From Actinomadura harenae (GTDB lineage Bacteria > Actinomycetota > Actinomycetes > Streptosporangiales > Streptosporangiaceae): a stretch of 64,000 nt of DNA. Made by a program: the position numbers and the translations under genes. Position 1 is the stretch's first letter; each line of letters starts with the position of its first letter. The DNA is taken from contig NZ_RFFG01000008.1 of assembly GCF_003696215.1 (NCBI RefSeq), positions 1-64,000 on the forward strand, in the 5' to 3' direction. Below are positions 33,700 to 41,062 of this stretch, piece by piece. Below the pieces are notes generated by a model. That model was not told the origin of the DNA. It did no database searches and was given only the letters and a program-made list of their open reading frames with translations.

Positions 33700-34049
33700 G
33701 CGCCCGGCGGCACGAGCAGGAGGACCCGGACCGGTACTTCACCATCACCGGGGGACGCCGCGACGCGTCCCTCGACCTGGTGGCGCTCGTCGTCGCCGAG
33801 ATCGGCCCGCTCCCCGGCATGTCGTCGGAGCAGGTGCGGATCCTGCGGCTCTGCCGCGACACCCCGGTCGCGGTCGTCGAGCTGTCGGCGCACCTGGCGC
33901 TGCCGGTCAGCGTGGTGCGGATCCTGCTGCGCGACATGCTGGCGGACGGCCGCATCACCGTCCGCCACCCGGTCTCGGCCCCCGAACCCGAGCAACTCCC
34001 CGACCTGGAAACCCTGAAGCAGGTGCTCGTTGGACTCCACAACCTCTGA
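33696..34049 (+). CDS. cvnC: DUF742 protein CvnC
   Basis: The 117-residue protein is a DUF742 domain: DRYFTITGGRR, LVALVVAEIGPLPGMSSEQVRILRLCRDTPVAVVELSAHLALPVSVVRILLRDMLADGRI. This is a winged-helix-like module found almost only in conservons. It overlaps cvnB by 4 nt and the cvnD start by 20 nt. Confidence 0.95.
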   Translation: MSARRHEQEDPDRYFTITGGRRDASLDLVALVVAEIGPLPGMSSEQVRILRLCRDTPVAVVELSAHLALPVSVVRILLRDMLADGRITVRHPVSAPEPEQLPDLETLKQVLVGLHNL

Positions 34050-34659
34050 CCCGCCCGCCGCCCCGCCCCTGGCGGAGACCCCGCTGCGCGGCACCGCCTC
34101 CGACGGGCTGAAGATCGTCGTCGTGGGCGGGTTCGGCGTCGGCAAGACCACGATGGTCGGGTCGGTGAGCGAGATCCGCCCGCTGTCGACCGAGGAGCTG
34201 ATGACGCGGGCGGGCGAGGGCATCGACGAGGCCGGCGCCGTCCCCGAGAAGACGACCACGACCGTGGCGTTCGACTTCGGCCGCATCACGCTCAACGACC
34301 GGCAGGTGCTGTACCTGTTCGGCGCTCCCGGGCAGCAGCGGTTCTGGTTCCTGTGGGACCAGCTGTTCTCCGGCAGCCTCGGCGCGGTCGTCCTGGTCGA
34401 CACCCGCCGCATCGAGGACTCCTGGTACGCCATCGACCGGCTGGAGCACCACCGCATGCCGTTCGTGGTGGCGGTGAACCGGTTCGCCGAGCGCGGGCCG
34501 TCGCTGGCGAAGGTGCGCGCCGCGCTCGACCTGGACGGGCACGTCCCGCTCATCGAGTGCGACGCGCGGCTCCGCGAGTCCAGCAAGACCGTGCTGATCG
34601 AGCTCGTCCACCACCTGACCAGGCTGCACGACCTTCCCGCCGGAGAGGACGCGCGATGA
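34030..34659 (+). CDS. cvnD: Conservon small GTPase CvnD
   Basis: The 209-residue protein has P-loop VVGGFGVGKTTMVGSVSEI, switch region EKTTTTVAFDFGRI, G3-like YLFGAPGQQRFWF, and FVVAVNRFAE as the NKxD equivalent (NRFA). This is the MglA/CvnD-type GTPase signature. The first in-frame start is TTG at 34030, inside the cvnC gene; starts overlapping cvnC are usual in this operon type. Confidence 0.93.
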   Translation: MDSTTSDPPAAPPLAETPLRGTASDGLKIVVVGGFGVGKTTMVGSVSEIRPLSTEELMTRAGEGIDEAGAVPEKTTTTVAFDFGRITLNDRQVLYLFGAPGQQRFWFLWDQLFSGSLGAVVLVDTRRIEDSWYAIDRLEHHRMPFVVAVNRFAERGPSLAKVRAALDLDGHVPLIECDARLRESSKTVLIELVHHLTRLHDLPAGEDAR

Positions 34660-35933
34660 CCGACCCCGCCCCCGAGTCCGGCGTCCCGGCCGGTCCGGCG
34701 CCGGACGCCGCGGCGCGCCCGGAGCCCGTCCGGCTGTACGGGCCGACGATCGCCGACGACCCGGCCGAGCTGTACCGGTCGCTGCGCGAGCGGTACGGGC
34801 CGGTCGTGCCGATCCTGCTGGACGGCGACGTCCCGGCGTGGTTCGTCCTCGGCTACCGCGAGGTGCACCACGTCACGGCGAACCCGCAGCTGTTCGCGCG
34901 CGACTGCCGCCGCTGGAACGCCTGGGACATGATCCCGGAGGACTGGCCGCTGATGCCGTACGTGGGCTGGACGCCGTCCATCATGTTCGCCGAGGGCGCC
35001 GAGCACCAGCGCCGCGCGGGCGCGGTCGGCGACGCCCTGGACGCGTTCGACCGGACCGAGCTCGGCATGACGGTCGGCCAGGTCGCCGACCGGCTCGTCG
35101 ACACGTTCGCCGGGTACGGGCACGCGGACCTGATCGAGCAGTACTCCCACCAGATCCCGCTGCACGTCGTCGCGCGCCTGTTCGGCCTCCCCGAGGCGGA
35201 CATCCCGACCCTGGTCAAGGACGTCGCGGACTCCCTCGACGTCGACTCCGACCCGGTCGCCGCGCACCAGCGGATCCACGCGCGGATGGTGCGGCTGGTC
35301 GCCGACAAGCACCGCGAGCCCGGTTCGGACGTCCCGTCCCGGCTCCTCGCGCACCCGGCGGACCTCACCGACGACGAGGTCGTCATCGACCTGCTCATCG
35401 TCATGGCCGCCGCGCAGCAGCCGACCGGCAACTGGATCGGCAACGCCCTGCGCCTGATGCTGGTGGACGACAAGTTCTCCAACACCATGCAGGGCGGCCG
35501 CGGCAGCGCCTCCCACGCCCTCAACCAGGTGCTCTGGGAGGACACCCCGACGCAGAACTTCATCGGGCGCTGGGCCGTCCACGACTGCCAGCTCGGCGAC
35601 CAGCGCGTCCGCCGCGGGGACCTGCTCGTCCTCGGCCTCGCGGCCGCCAACCGCGACCCCGGCGTCACGCCCCGCGAGTTCGGCGGCCCGGTCGCCAACC
35701 GCGCGCACATGTCGTTCGGCCACGGCGAGCACGGCTGCCCGTTCCCGGCCCCGGAACTGGCCGAGGTCATCGCGAAGACCGCCGTGGAGGTCCTGCTCGA
35801 CCGCCTCCCGGACATGGAGCTCTCCGTCGCCCCGGAGGCCCTCGAATGGCGTCCGTCGGTCTGGATGCGCGGCCTCTACTCCCTCCCCGTGAAGTTCACC
35901 GCCACCACCGACCTCCCGCTCGACCTCCCCTGA
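34656..35933 (+). CDS. cvnE: CYP157-type cytochrome P450 lacking ExxR (CvnE)
   Basis: The 425-residue protein ends the conservon and overlaps cvnD by 4 nt. It has the P450 heme loop SFGHGEHGCPFPA with the ligand Cys. Two normally conserved elements are altered: the I-helix reads MAAAQQPTGNWIG instead of AGxxT, and the K-helix reads LNQVLWEDTP instead of ExxR. CYP157 enzymes of Streptomyces coelicolor conservons are known for loss of ExxR. A non-oxygenase or signalling role is possible but unproven. Confidence 0.92.
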   Translation: MTDPAPESGVPAGPAPDAAARPEPVRLYGPTIADDPAELYRSLRERYGPVVPILLDGDVPAWFVLGYREVHHVTANPQLFARDCRRWNAWDMIPEDWPLMPYVGWTPSIMFAEGAEHQRRAGAVGDALDAFDRTELGMTVGQVADRLVDTFAGYGHADLIEQYSHQIPLHVVARLFGLPEADIPTLVKDVADSLDVDSDPVAAHQRIHARMVRLVADKHREPGSDVPSRLLAHPADLTDDEVVIDLLIVMAAAQQPTGNWIGNALRLMLVDDKFSNTMQGGRGSASHALNQVLWEDTPTQNFIGRWAVHDCQLGDQRVRRGDLLVLGLAAANRDPGVTPREFGGPVANRAHMSFGHGEHGCPFPAPELAEVIAKTAVEVLLDRLPDMELSVAPEALEWRPSVWMRGLYSLPVKFTATTDLPLDLP

Positions 35934-35974
35934 ACCCGGGGGCGCCCCTCCACTGACCGGTGCGCCCCCGGTTC
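35934..35974. terminator. Bidirectional terminator between the two P450 genes
   Basis: The stem CGGGGGCGC (35938-35946) pairs with GCGCCCCCG (35963-35971), extended by AACC/GGTT with one bulge; it lies between convergent stops. Confidence 0.7.
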
Positions 35975-35977
35975 GTC

Positions 35978-37189
35978 TCAGCGGGTGAAGACCAGGGGGA
36001 GCTCGGCGGGGCCTCGGGTGAAGAGGCCCTGTTCCGTGGGGGTGTGGCCGTCGGCGAGGCGGACGTCCGGCATGGCGTCCAGGAGCTGGTTCACGCCGAC
36101 CTCGACCTCGGTCTTGGCGAGGAGCGCGCCGACGCAGAAGTGGCGGCCGAGCGCGAAGGCCAGGTGGTCGGCGGCGGCCGAGAAGGCGGTGTCCGCGGAG
36201 AGGTCGTCGCGGAAGATGTCGAACGCGTCCGGGTTCGCGTAGCGGTCCGGGTCGCGGTTGGCGGCGCCGATGAGGGCGGTGACGGTCCTGCCCGCCTCGA
36301 TGGTGCCGCCGGCGATCTCGACGTCCTCGGACGGCTGGCGCATGATCATGTGGACGGGCGGGGTGAAGCGGAGCGTCTCGGCGAACGCGCGCGGGATCAG
36401 CGAGCGGTCCTCGCGGACGGCGTCCAGCTGCCCGGGGTGGGTGAGCAGGTTCGCGAAGACGGCGGAGATCGCCTTGTCGGTGGTCTCGCCGCCGGCGGCG
36501 AGCAGTAGCGAGACGAACGACTTGATGTCCTCGTCGCTCATGGCCGTGCCGTCGATCTCGGCGGCGCAGAGCGCGGACAGCAGGTCGTCGCCGGGGTTCG
36601 CGCGCCGCTCCCGGACGATCGGGATCATGTACTCGGCCAGCTCGACGCGGGTGCGCTCGCCCGCCGCGGCGACCTCGGGGTCCTGGGTGAGGTTGCCGAG
36701 GAACGCGATGATCGAGGTGTACCACCGGTGGAACCGGGCGTGGTCGGCGCGGTCCAGGCCGAGCATGTCGACGATGACGCGGACCGGGAAGTGCGTGGAG
36801 TACTGCGCGACGAGGTCGACGCGTCCGTCCCGGCGGAAGGCGTCGACGAGCTCGGCGGAGTTGCGCTCGATGACCGGCAGGAAGCGGGACTCGAGCTCGC
36901 TGCCCCGGAAGGCGGGGGCGACGAGGGCGCGGCGGACGGCGTGCTCACGCCCGCTGAGCTGGAGGATCGTCCGGCCGTGGACGGGTTCGAGCTGCCAGTC
37001 GTAGTTGGCCGTGGTGAACACCGGGTCCTTGAAGACGCGGGAGACGTCCTCGTAACGGGAGACGATGTAGCTCTGCATGGGCTCGTGCCACAGCAGCGGC
37101 GCCTTCTCCCGGTAGGCGGAGTAGGCGGCGTAGGGGTCGGCCGCGAACTCCGGCGACAGGATGTCGGGGACCTCCGGGGCGGTGGTCAT
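35978..37189 (-). CDS. Cytochrome P450, class I bacterial type
   Basis: The 403-residue P450 has all canonical motifs: I-helix LLLAAGGETTDKA, K-helix FAETLRFTPP (ExxR) and heme loop FALGRHFCVGALLAK. It faces the conservon P450 tail to tail, separated by a shared terminator. In S. coelicolor, conservon CYP157 genes are often next to a second P450 (CYP154), and this may be an analogous pair, though here on the opposite strand. Family membership beyond CYP is not assigned. Confidence 0.93.
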   Translation of the reverse strand: MTTAPEVPDILSPEFAADPYAAYSAYREKAPLLWHEPMQSYIVSRYEDVSRVFKDPVFTTANYDWQLEPVHGRTILQLSGREHAVRRALVAPAFRGSELESRFLPVIERNSAELVDAFRRDGRVDLVAQYSTHFPVRVIVDMLGLDRADHARFHRWYTSIIAFLGNLTQDPEVAAAGERTRVELAEYMIPIVRERRANPGDDLLSALCAAEIDGTAMSDEDIKSFVSLLLAAGGETTDKAISAVFANLLTHPGQLDAVREDRSLIPRAFAETLRFTPPVHMIMRQPSEDVEIAGGTIEAGRTVTALIGAANRDPDRYANPDAFDIFRDDLSADTAFSAAADHLAFALGRHFCVGALLAKTEVEVGVNQLLDAMPDVRLADGHTPTEQGLFTRGPAELPLVFTR

Positions 37190-37329
37190 GCTCGTCCTCG
37201 CTCACGTCGTCACTGTGGTCGGTAGCTGTCGGTCGGTCACTGTGGGTGGGTCGTCGGGGTCGAGCCTAGGGAGCGGCCTCCCGCCGGTCGATACCTAAAT
37301 GATCAAGTTTGTCCGAACTCCCGGGGACC

Positions 37330-37345
37330 GCAGGTCTAGACCAAA
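37330..37345. promoter_or_regulatory. DasR-box-like palindrome (dre)
   Basis: GCAGGTCTAGACCAAA matches the recalled dre consensus ACTGGTCTAGACCAGT at 12 of 16 positions, with the central GGTCTAGACC perfect. It lies between the second P450 start and the small ORF at 37458. No amino-sugar gene is adjacent, so another GntR factor is also possible. Confidence 0.4.
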
Positions 37346-37457
37346 TTGCGGTATGGACGGGGTCATCCGCGAAAATCTGTTCGCTGTACTCACTTCCGTC
37401 CCACCGCCGGCGAACCACGCGGGCGGCGGACGGGACCATGGGAGGACGACGACAACG

Positions 37458-37601
37458 ATGAGCTCCGCGCTGGCCAATCCCCGCCGCACCCGGCTCGACA
37501 CCTGGCCGTCCCAGGGCCGCCAGGACCACGAGTCCGAGCAGACCGCCGCCCCTCTGGGCTCCGCGAAGCCCGCGTCGGACGAGGAGAAGTCCGCTTCCTG
37601 A
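37458..37601 (+). CDS. Small hydrophilic hypothetical protein
   Basis: A 47-residue frame begins MSSALANPRRTRLDTW and ends in an acidic/Ser-rich tail (KPASDEEKSAS). GGAGG lies 12 nt upstream, somewhat far. It is followed by two hairpins, the second with TTTTT, so this stretch looks like an independent transcription unit. No transmembrane segment or Cys is present. I do not recognise it. It has precursor-peptide size, but no modifying enzyme is adjacent. Confidence 0.5.
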   Translation: MSSALANPRRTRLDTWPSQGRQDHESEQTAAPLGSAKPASDEEKSAS

Positions 37602-37606
37602 AGCGG

Positions 37607-37642
37607 CCCCCGGGGCCCGTCCCGCGACGGACGGCCCCGGGG
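37607..37642 (+). terminator. Hairpin after small ORF
   Basis: The stem CCCCGGGGCCCGTCC/GGACGGCCCCGGGG has one bulge and lacks a T-run. Confidence 0.5.
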
Positions 37643-37677
37643 AACACGGCCGGCCCCCGGGAGTGCGCGGCCCCCTG

Positions 37678-37706
37678 AATCCCCTGCCGGACGGCACGGG
37701 GATTTT
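37678..37706 (+). terminator. Rho-independent terminator
   Basis: The stem AATCCCCTGCC/GGCACGGGGATT has one bulge and a 4-nt loop, followed directly by TTTTTCGC. Confidence 0.8.
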
Positions 37707-37777
37707 TCGCGTGCCCGGACCCTGGGGCACGGAACGGCGGTGTCCGGTAGGTCGTCCATGTCACCAAGGGGGTTCCT

Positions 37778-39262
37778 GTGGAAGGCGGCGGCGTGCGGCG
37801 GAGCGAGTTGTCCGGGGCGGAACGGCGGGTCTGGCAGGCGTTCGCGCTGGGCAGGGAGGTCGACTTCCGCGCCTCCCCGGACGAGGACGCGTCGTCCGGG
37901 GCCTCGTGGGGGCCGGAGCGGACCGTCCGGGCGCGGGTCCTGCGGGCCCTGCTGCTGGACGGCCCGGCACGGGACGGTGAGATCGCGGCGCTGCGCGTGA
38001 GCGGCGCCCGGATCACCGGGCGGCTGAACCTGCGGTACGCGACCGTCGAGCACGCGATCCGGCTGTGGGGATGCCACTTCGACGACGTCCCGAACCTGTA
38101 CGGCGGGCACTTCCGGCAGGTGAACCTGAGCCGGTCGTTCCTGCCGGGGCTGGAGGCGGCGACGATCCGGGTGTCCGGCGTCCTGCGGATCACCGACGCG
38201 GTCGTCCCGGGTCCGATCGAGCTCGGCGGCGCGAACATCGGCGGCGTCCTGTTCATGGAACGCGCGCGGCTCGGGACGCCGGGGAGCACGGCCGGCAAGA
38301 GCGCCCTGCATCTCAACCACGCGACGCTCACCGACGACGTGTGGGCTCCCGGCCTCCAGGTGCACGGCCGGTTCAGGCTGGTCGGGGCGCGGATCGGCGG
38401 GTCGCTGAACCTGGAGGAGGCCGTCCTGACCCGTCCGGGACACACCGTCCTGGACGCCACGATGGCGACGGTCGCGGGCGACGTCCGGGGCAGGCTGCTG
38501 CGCGCGGACGGGCGGGTCAACCTGCGCGGCGCGACCATCGGCGGGCAGCTCAACCTCACGCGCTCGCGGCTGTCGAACCCGGGCGACGTCGCGCTGCGGG
38601 CCAGCGGCTGCGACATCGGCGAGGTCTGGTTCAAGGACGCCGAGCCGGTCGTCGGGGAGGTGAGCCTGCGCCGCTCGTCCCTGCGGTTGCTGAACATCCC
38701 GCCGCGGGTGTGGCCGGAGAAGGTGAGCCTGGACGGGCTGAGCTACGCCGCGCTGACGCCGCGGCTGCCCGCGCTCGCCCGCATCGAGGTGTTCCAGCGG
38801 GACCGGGACGGGTACGTGCCGCACTCGTACGAGCAGCTCGCGGCGTTCTACCGGCGGATCGGGGACGAGAAGGCCGCCCGGAACGTCCAGATCGCGAAGC
38901 AGCGGCACTACCGGCGGACGCTGCCCTGGTACGGCCGCGCCTGGGGGTACCTCCAGGACTGGACGATCGGGTACGGGTACCGTCCGCTGCGCGCGGCGGC
39001 GTGGCTGGCCGCGCTGTGGGCGGTCGGCGCGACGGTGTTCGCGCTGCACCATCCGCCGCCGCTGAAGGCGGACGAGCATCCGCCGTTCAACGCGTTCGCC
39101 TACGCGCTGGACCTGCTGCTGCCGATCATCAGCCTCGGCCAGGAGGACCGGTTCGCGCCGCACGGCGGGTACCAGTGGCTCGCGTACGGGCTGATCCTGG
39201 CCGGGTGGACGCTGGCGTCCACGACGGTCGCGGGGGTGAGCCGGGCGCTGAACCGCCAGTAA
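37778..39262 (+). CDS. Membrane-anchored beta-helix-like (pentapeptide-related) protein
   Basis: The 494-residue protein has a first 350 residues of irregular repeats of the form ARITGRLNLR, ANIGGVLFMERARL, ARIGGSLNLEEAVL, ATIGGQLNLTRSRL, consistent with a right-handed beta-helix. A linker rich in Tyr/Arg (YEQLAAFYRRIGDEKAARNV) follows, then two or three transmembrane helices near the C terminus (AAAWLAALWAVGATVFAL, AYALDLLLPIISL). Such proteins occur widely in actinomycetes without known function. The GTG at 37778 follows AAGGGGG. Confidence 0.75.
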   Translation: MEGGGVRRSELSGAERRVWQAFALGREVDFRASPDEDASSGASWGPERTVRARVLRALLLDGPARDGEIAALRVSGARITGRLNLRYATVEHAIRLWGCHFDDVPNLYGGHFRQVNLSRSFLPGLEAATIRVSGVLRITDAVVPGPIELGGANIGGVLFMERARLGTPGSTAGKSALHLNHATLTDDVWAPGLQVHGRFRLVGARIGGSLNLEEAVLTRPGHTVLDATMATVAGDVRGRLLRADGRVNLRGATIGGQLNLTRSRLSNPGDVALRASGCDIGEVWFKDAEPVVGEVSLRRSSLRLLNIPPRVWPEKVSLDGLSYAALTPRLPALARIEVFQRDRDGYVPHSYEQLAAFYRRIGDEKAARNVQIAKQRHYRRTLPWYGRAWGYLQDWTIGYGYRPLRAAAWLAALWAVGATVFALHHPPPLKADEHPPFNAFAYALDLLLPIISLGQEDRFAPHGGYQWLAYGLILAGWTLASTTVAGVSRALNRQ

Positions 39263-39344
39263 ACTCCGCACAGTTCGACGAACCATGCCCTTCCCGGCGT
39301 CCTCCCCGTCCTCCGGAAGAACCGTGCCTATCCTGAGAAGCGGC

Positions 39345-39384
39345 CGACCTCGCGACCTCGCGACCTCGCGACCTCGCGACCTCG
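39345..39384. repeat. 8-bp tandem repeat, five copies
   Basis: CGACCTCG is repeated five times without spacer, ending in CGAGG, 50 bp upstream of the next gene. The unit is nearly self-complementary with the flank, so it may form slipped hairpins. Confidence 0.9.
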
Positions 39385-39433
39385 CGAGGATTAGGAGCGC
39401 TCGGGCCCTCTGACCTGCGGTGCGACGGTTCCC

Positions 39434-41062
39434 GTGGCCGTGGGCGCTGACGAGGTCGCCTCGCGGTGGGATCCAGGCGAGCGCGGGCGCTGGGGGACCT
39501 GGCCCGGGGAGCGGCTCGTCCTCGCGGTCGGGCGCACCTACACCTCGGCCGTCCGGCTGCTGGACGCGCTGGCGGTGTTCCGCGGCGATCCCCGTGTGGA
39601 CGTGCTGTTCGCGTTCGACGACGGCACCGCGTTCTTCGACGGCGCCGAGGAGCTGGTGCGCGCGGCGGGCTGGCGGCGCGTCCCGTGGGCGGACGCCGGG
39701 GACCTCGCCTGCGACCTGGTCCTGACCGCGAGCGAGAACGTCGATCTGTCCCGGTTCCGCGCGGACGTCCCGGTGGTCGTCCTGCCGCACGGGATCGGCT
39801 TCCACAAGATCGTCCCGGACACGGCGGGCGGCACGCGCGTCTCCGGGGTCGTCCCGGACCGGTACCTGCGCGGACGTGACGTGTCCCTCGTGACCTCGCA
39901 CGACGCGCAGGCCGAGGCCCTGCAGGACGCCCATCCGGACGCGGCGGACCGGTGCGTGACCGTCGGTGACGCGGCGTTCGACCGGATGCGGGCGAGCCTG
40001 CCGCTGCGCGAGTACTACCGCGCCGCGCTCGGGGTCGCGGAGGGGCGGCGGCTGCTCGTCGTGACGTCCACGTGGGCGGCGGACTCGCTGCTCGGCCGCG
40101 TCCCGGACCTGCCCGCCCGGCTGCTCGGCGCGCTCCCGGCGGACGAGTACGCGGTCGCGGTCGTGACGCATCCGAACATCGCGAGCCGGCACGGCCCGGC
40201 GAAGGTCGGCCAGGTCCTCGCGGACGCGTCGGACGCCGGGCTGGTCCGGATCCCGCCGCGCGCCGGATGGCAGGCGTCGCTGGTCGCGTCCGACCTGGTC
40301 GTGGGCGACCACGGCTCGGTCACGCTGTACGGCGCGGCGCTCGACCGTCCGGTGCTGCTCGGGCCGCCGGGGCCGACGACGGCCGTCCCGGGCACGCCGC
40401 CGGACGAGCTGTCCCGCCGCGCGCCGCGCCTGGACGTCCGGCTCCCGCTGCTGCCGCAGATCGAGAAGGCGCTGGCCGGCGGCCCGGTCTCCGGGATCGC
40501 GGCGGACGTCTTCGATCACCGGGGACAAGCTGCCGAGGCGCTGCGCGCGCTGCTGTACTCACGCCTCGGTCTTGATCCTCCGGAGTTTCCGGCGGCGGTG
40601 CGCGCCTTCGAGGATCCGGTTCCGGAACCGGTCGTCCGGCCGCGTTCCTTCCACGTGCACACGCGGCCGACCGCGCCCGGGCGCATCGCGCTGTGGCGTT
40701 TCCCGATCGGCGTTCCGCAGGGGCCGCCGCCCGTCCCGGACGCCTTCCACCACCGCTCGGTCGCCGAGGACGAACGCGACCGCGCCTCGTTCTGGAACGC
40801 GTCGGTGCTGGTCAGGCGGCTGCCGGGGGACGCGTCCTGGGTCCGGGGGCGGCTGGCGGACGACGCCCGGCTGCTCGCCGCGACGGTGACGGCGGAGGGC
40901 GGCTGCATGGTCGGCCACCGCGACGGCCGTCTTCTTCACGTCGCCGGGACGGACGATCCGACGCTCGCGGCGGCGGCCGTCTACACGTGCGTCCGCGCGG
41001 GCGCTCCCTTGGAGGGAAGATTCGTCTTGCCGACAGGTGAGGTGACCGTCACCCTTCGGTAA
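39434..41062 (+). CDS. GT-B-like (CDP-glycerol glycerophosphotransferase-like) hypothetical protein
   Basis: The 542-residue protein has an N-terminal Rossmann half (RLVLAVGRTYTSAVRLLDAL, VVVLPHGIGFHK) and a second half with GRRLLVVTSTWAADSLLG, VVTHPNIASRHG and SDLVVGDHGSVTLYGAALDRPVLLG. This resembles the donor site of CDP-glycerol glycerophosphotransferases and other GT-B enzymes. A C-terminal region of about 180 residues is unrecognised. It starts at GTG 39434 (39440 is an alternative). Its stop overlaps the stop of the convergent NLR-like gene by 14 bp. The enzymatic role is inferred and uncertain. Confidence 0.65.
   Translation: MAVGADEVASRWDPGERGRWGTWPGERLVLAVGRTYTSAVRLLDALAVFRGDPRVDVLFAFDDGTAFFDGAEELVRAAGWRRVPWADAGDLACDLVLTASENVDLSRFRADVPVVVLPHGIGFHKIVPDTAGGTRVSGVVPDRYLRGRDVSLVTSHDAQAEALQDAHPDAADRCVTVGDAAFDRMRASLPLREYYRAALGVAEGRRLLVVTSTWAADSLLGRVPDLPARLLGALPADEYAVAVVTHPNIASRHGPAKVGQVLADASDAGLVRIPPRAGWQASLVASDLVVGDHGSVTLYGAALDRPVLLGPPGPTTAVPGTPPDELSRRAPRLDVRLPLLPQIEKALAGGPVSGIAADVFDHRGQAAEALRALLYSRLGLDPPEFPAAVRAFEDPVPEPVVRPRSFHVHTRPTAPGRIALWRFPIGVPQGPPPVPDAFHHRSVAEDERDRASFWNASVLVRRLPGDASWVRGRLADDARLLAATVTAEGGCMVGHRDGRLLHVAGTDDPTLAAAAVYTCVRAGAPLEGRFVLPTGEVTVTLR

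Noticed and set aside
31071-36725. A very long stop-free leftward frame (about 1880 codons) opposite the conservon
   Set aside because: Its translation is Arg/Gly/Ala/Val-biased antisense of the well-recognised cvnA-E genes; such open shadows are expected at this G+C.
37458-37601. RiPP precursor peptide
   Set aside because: The size fits, but there is no Cys-rich or conserved core and no maturation enzyme nearby; the adjacent P450 alone is insufficient.
39345-39384. CRISPR array
   Set aside because: The 8-bp units are contiguous, with no unique spacers and no cas genes.
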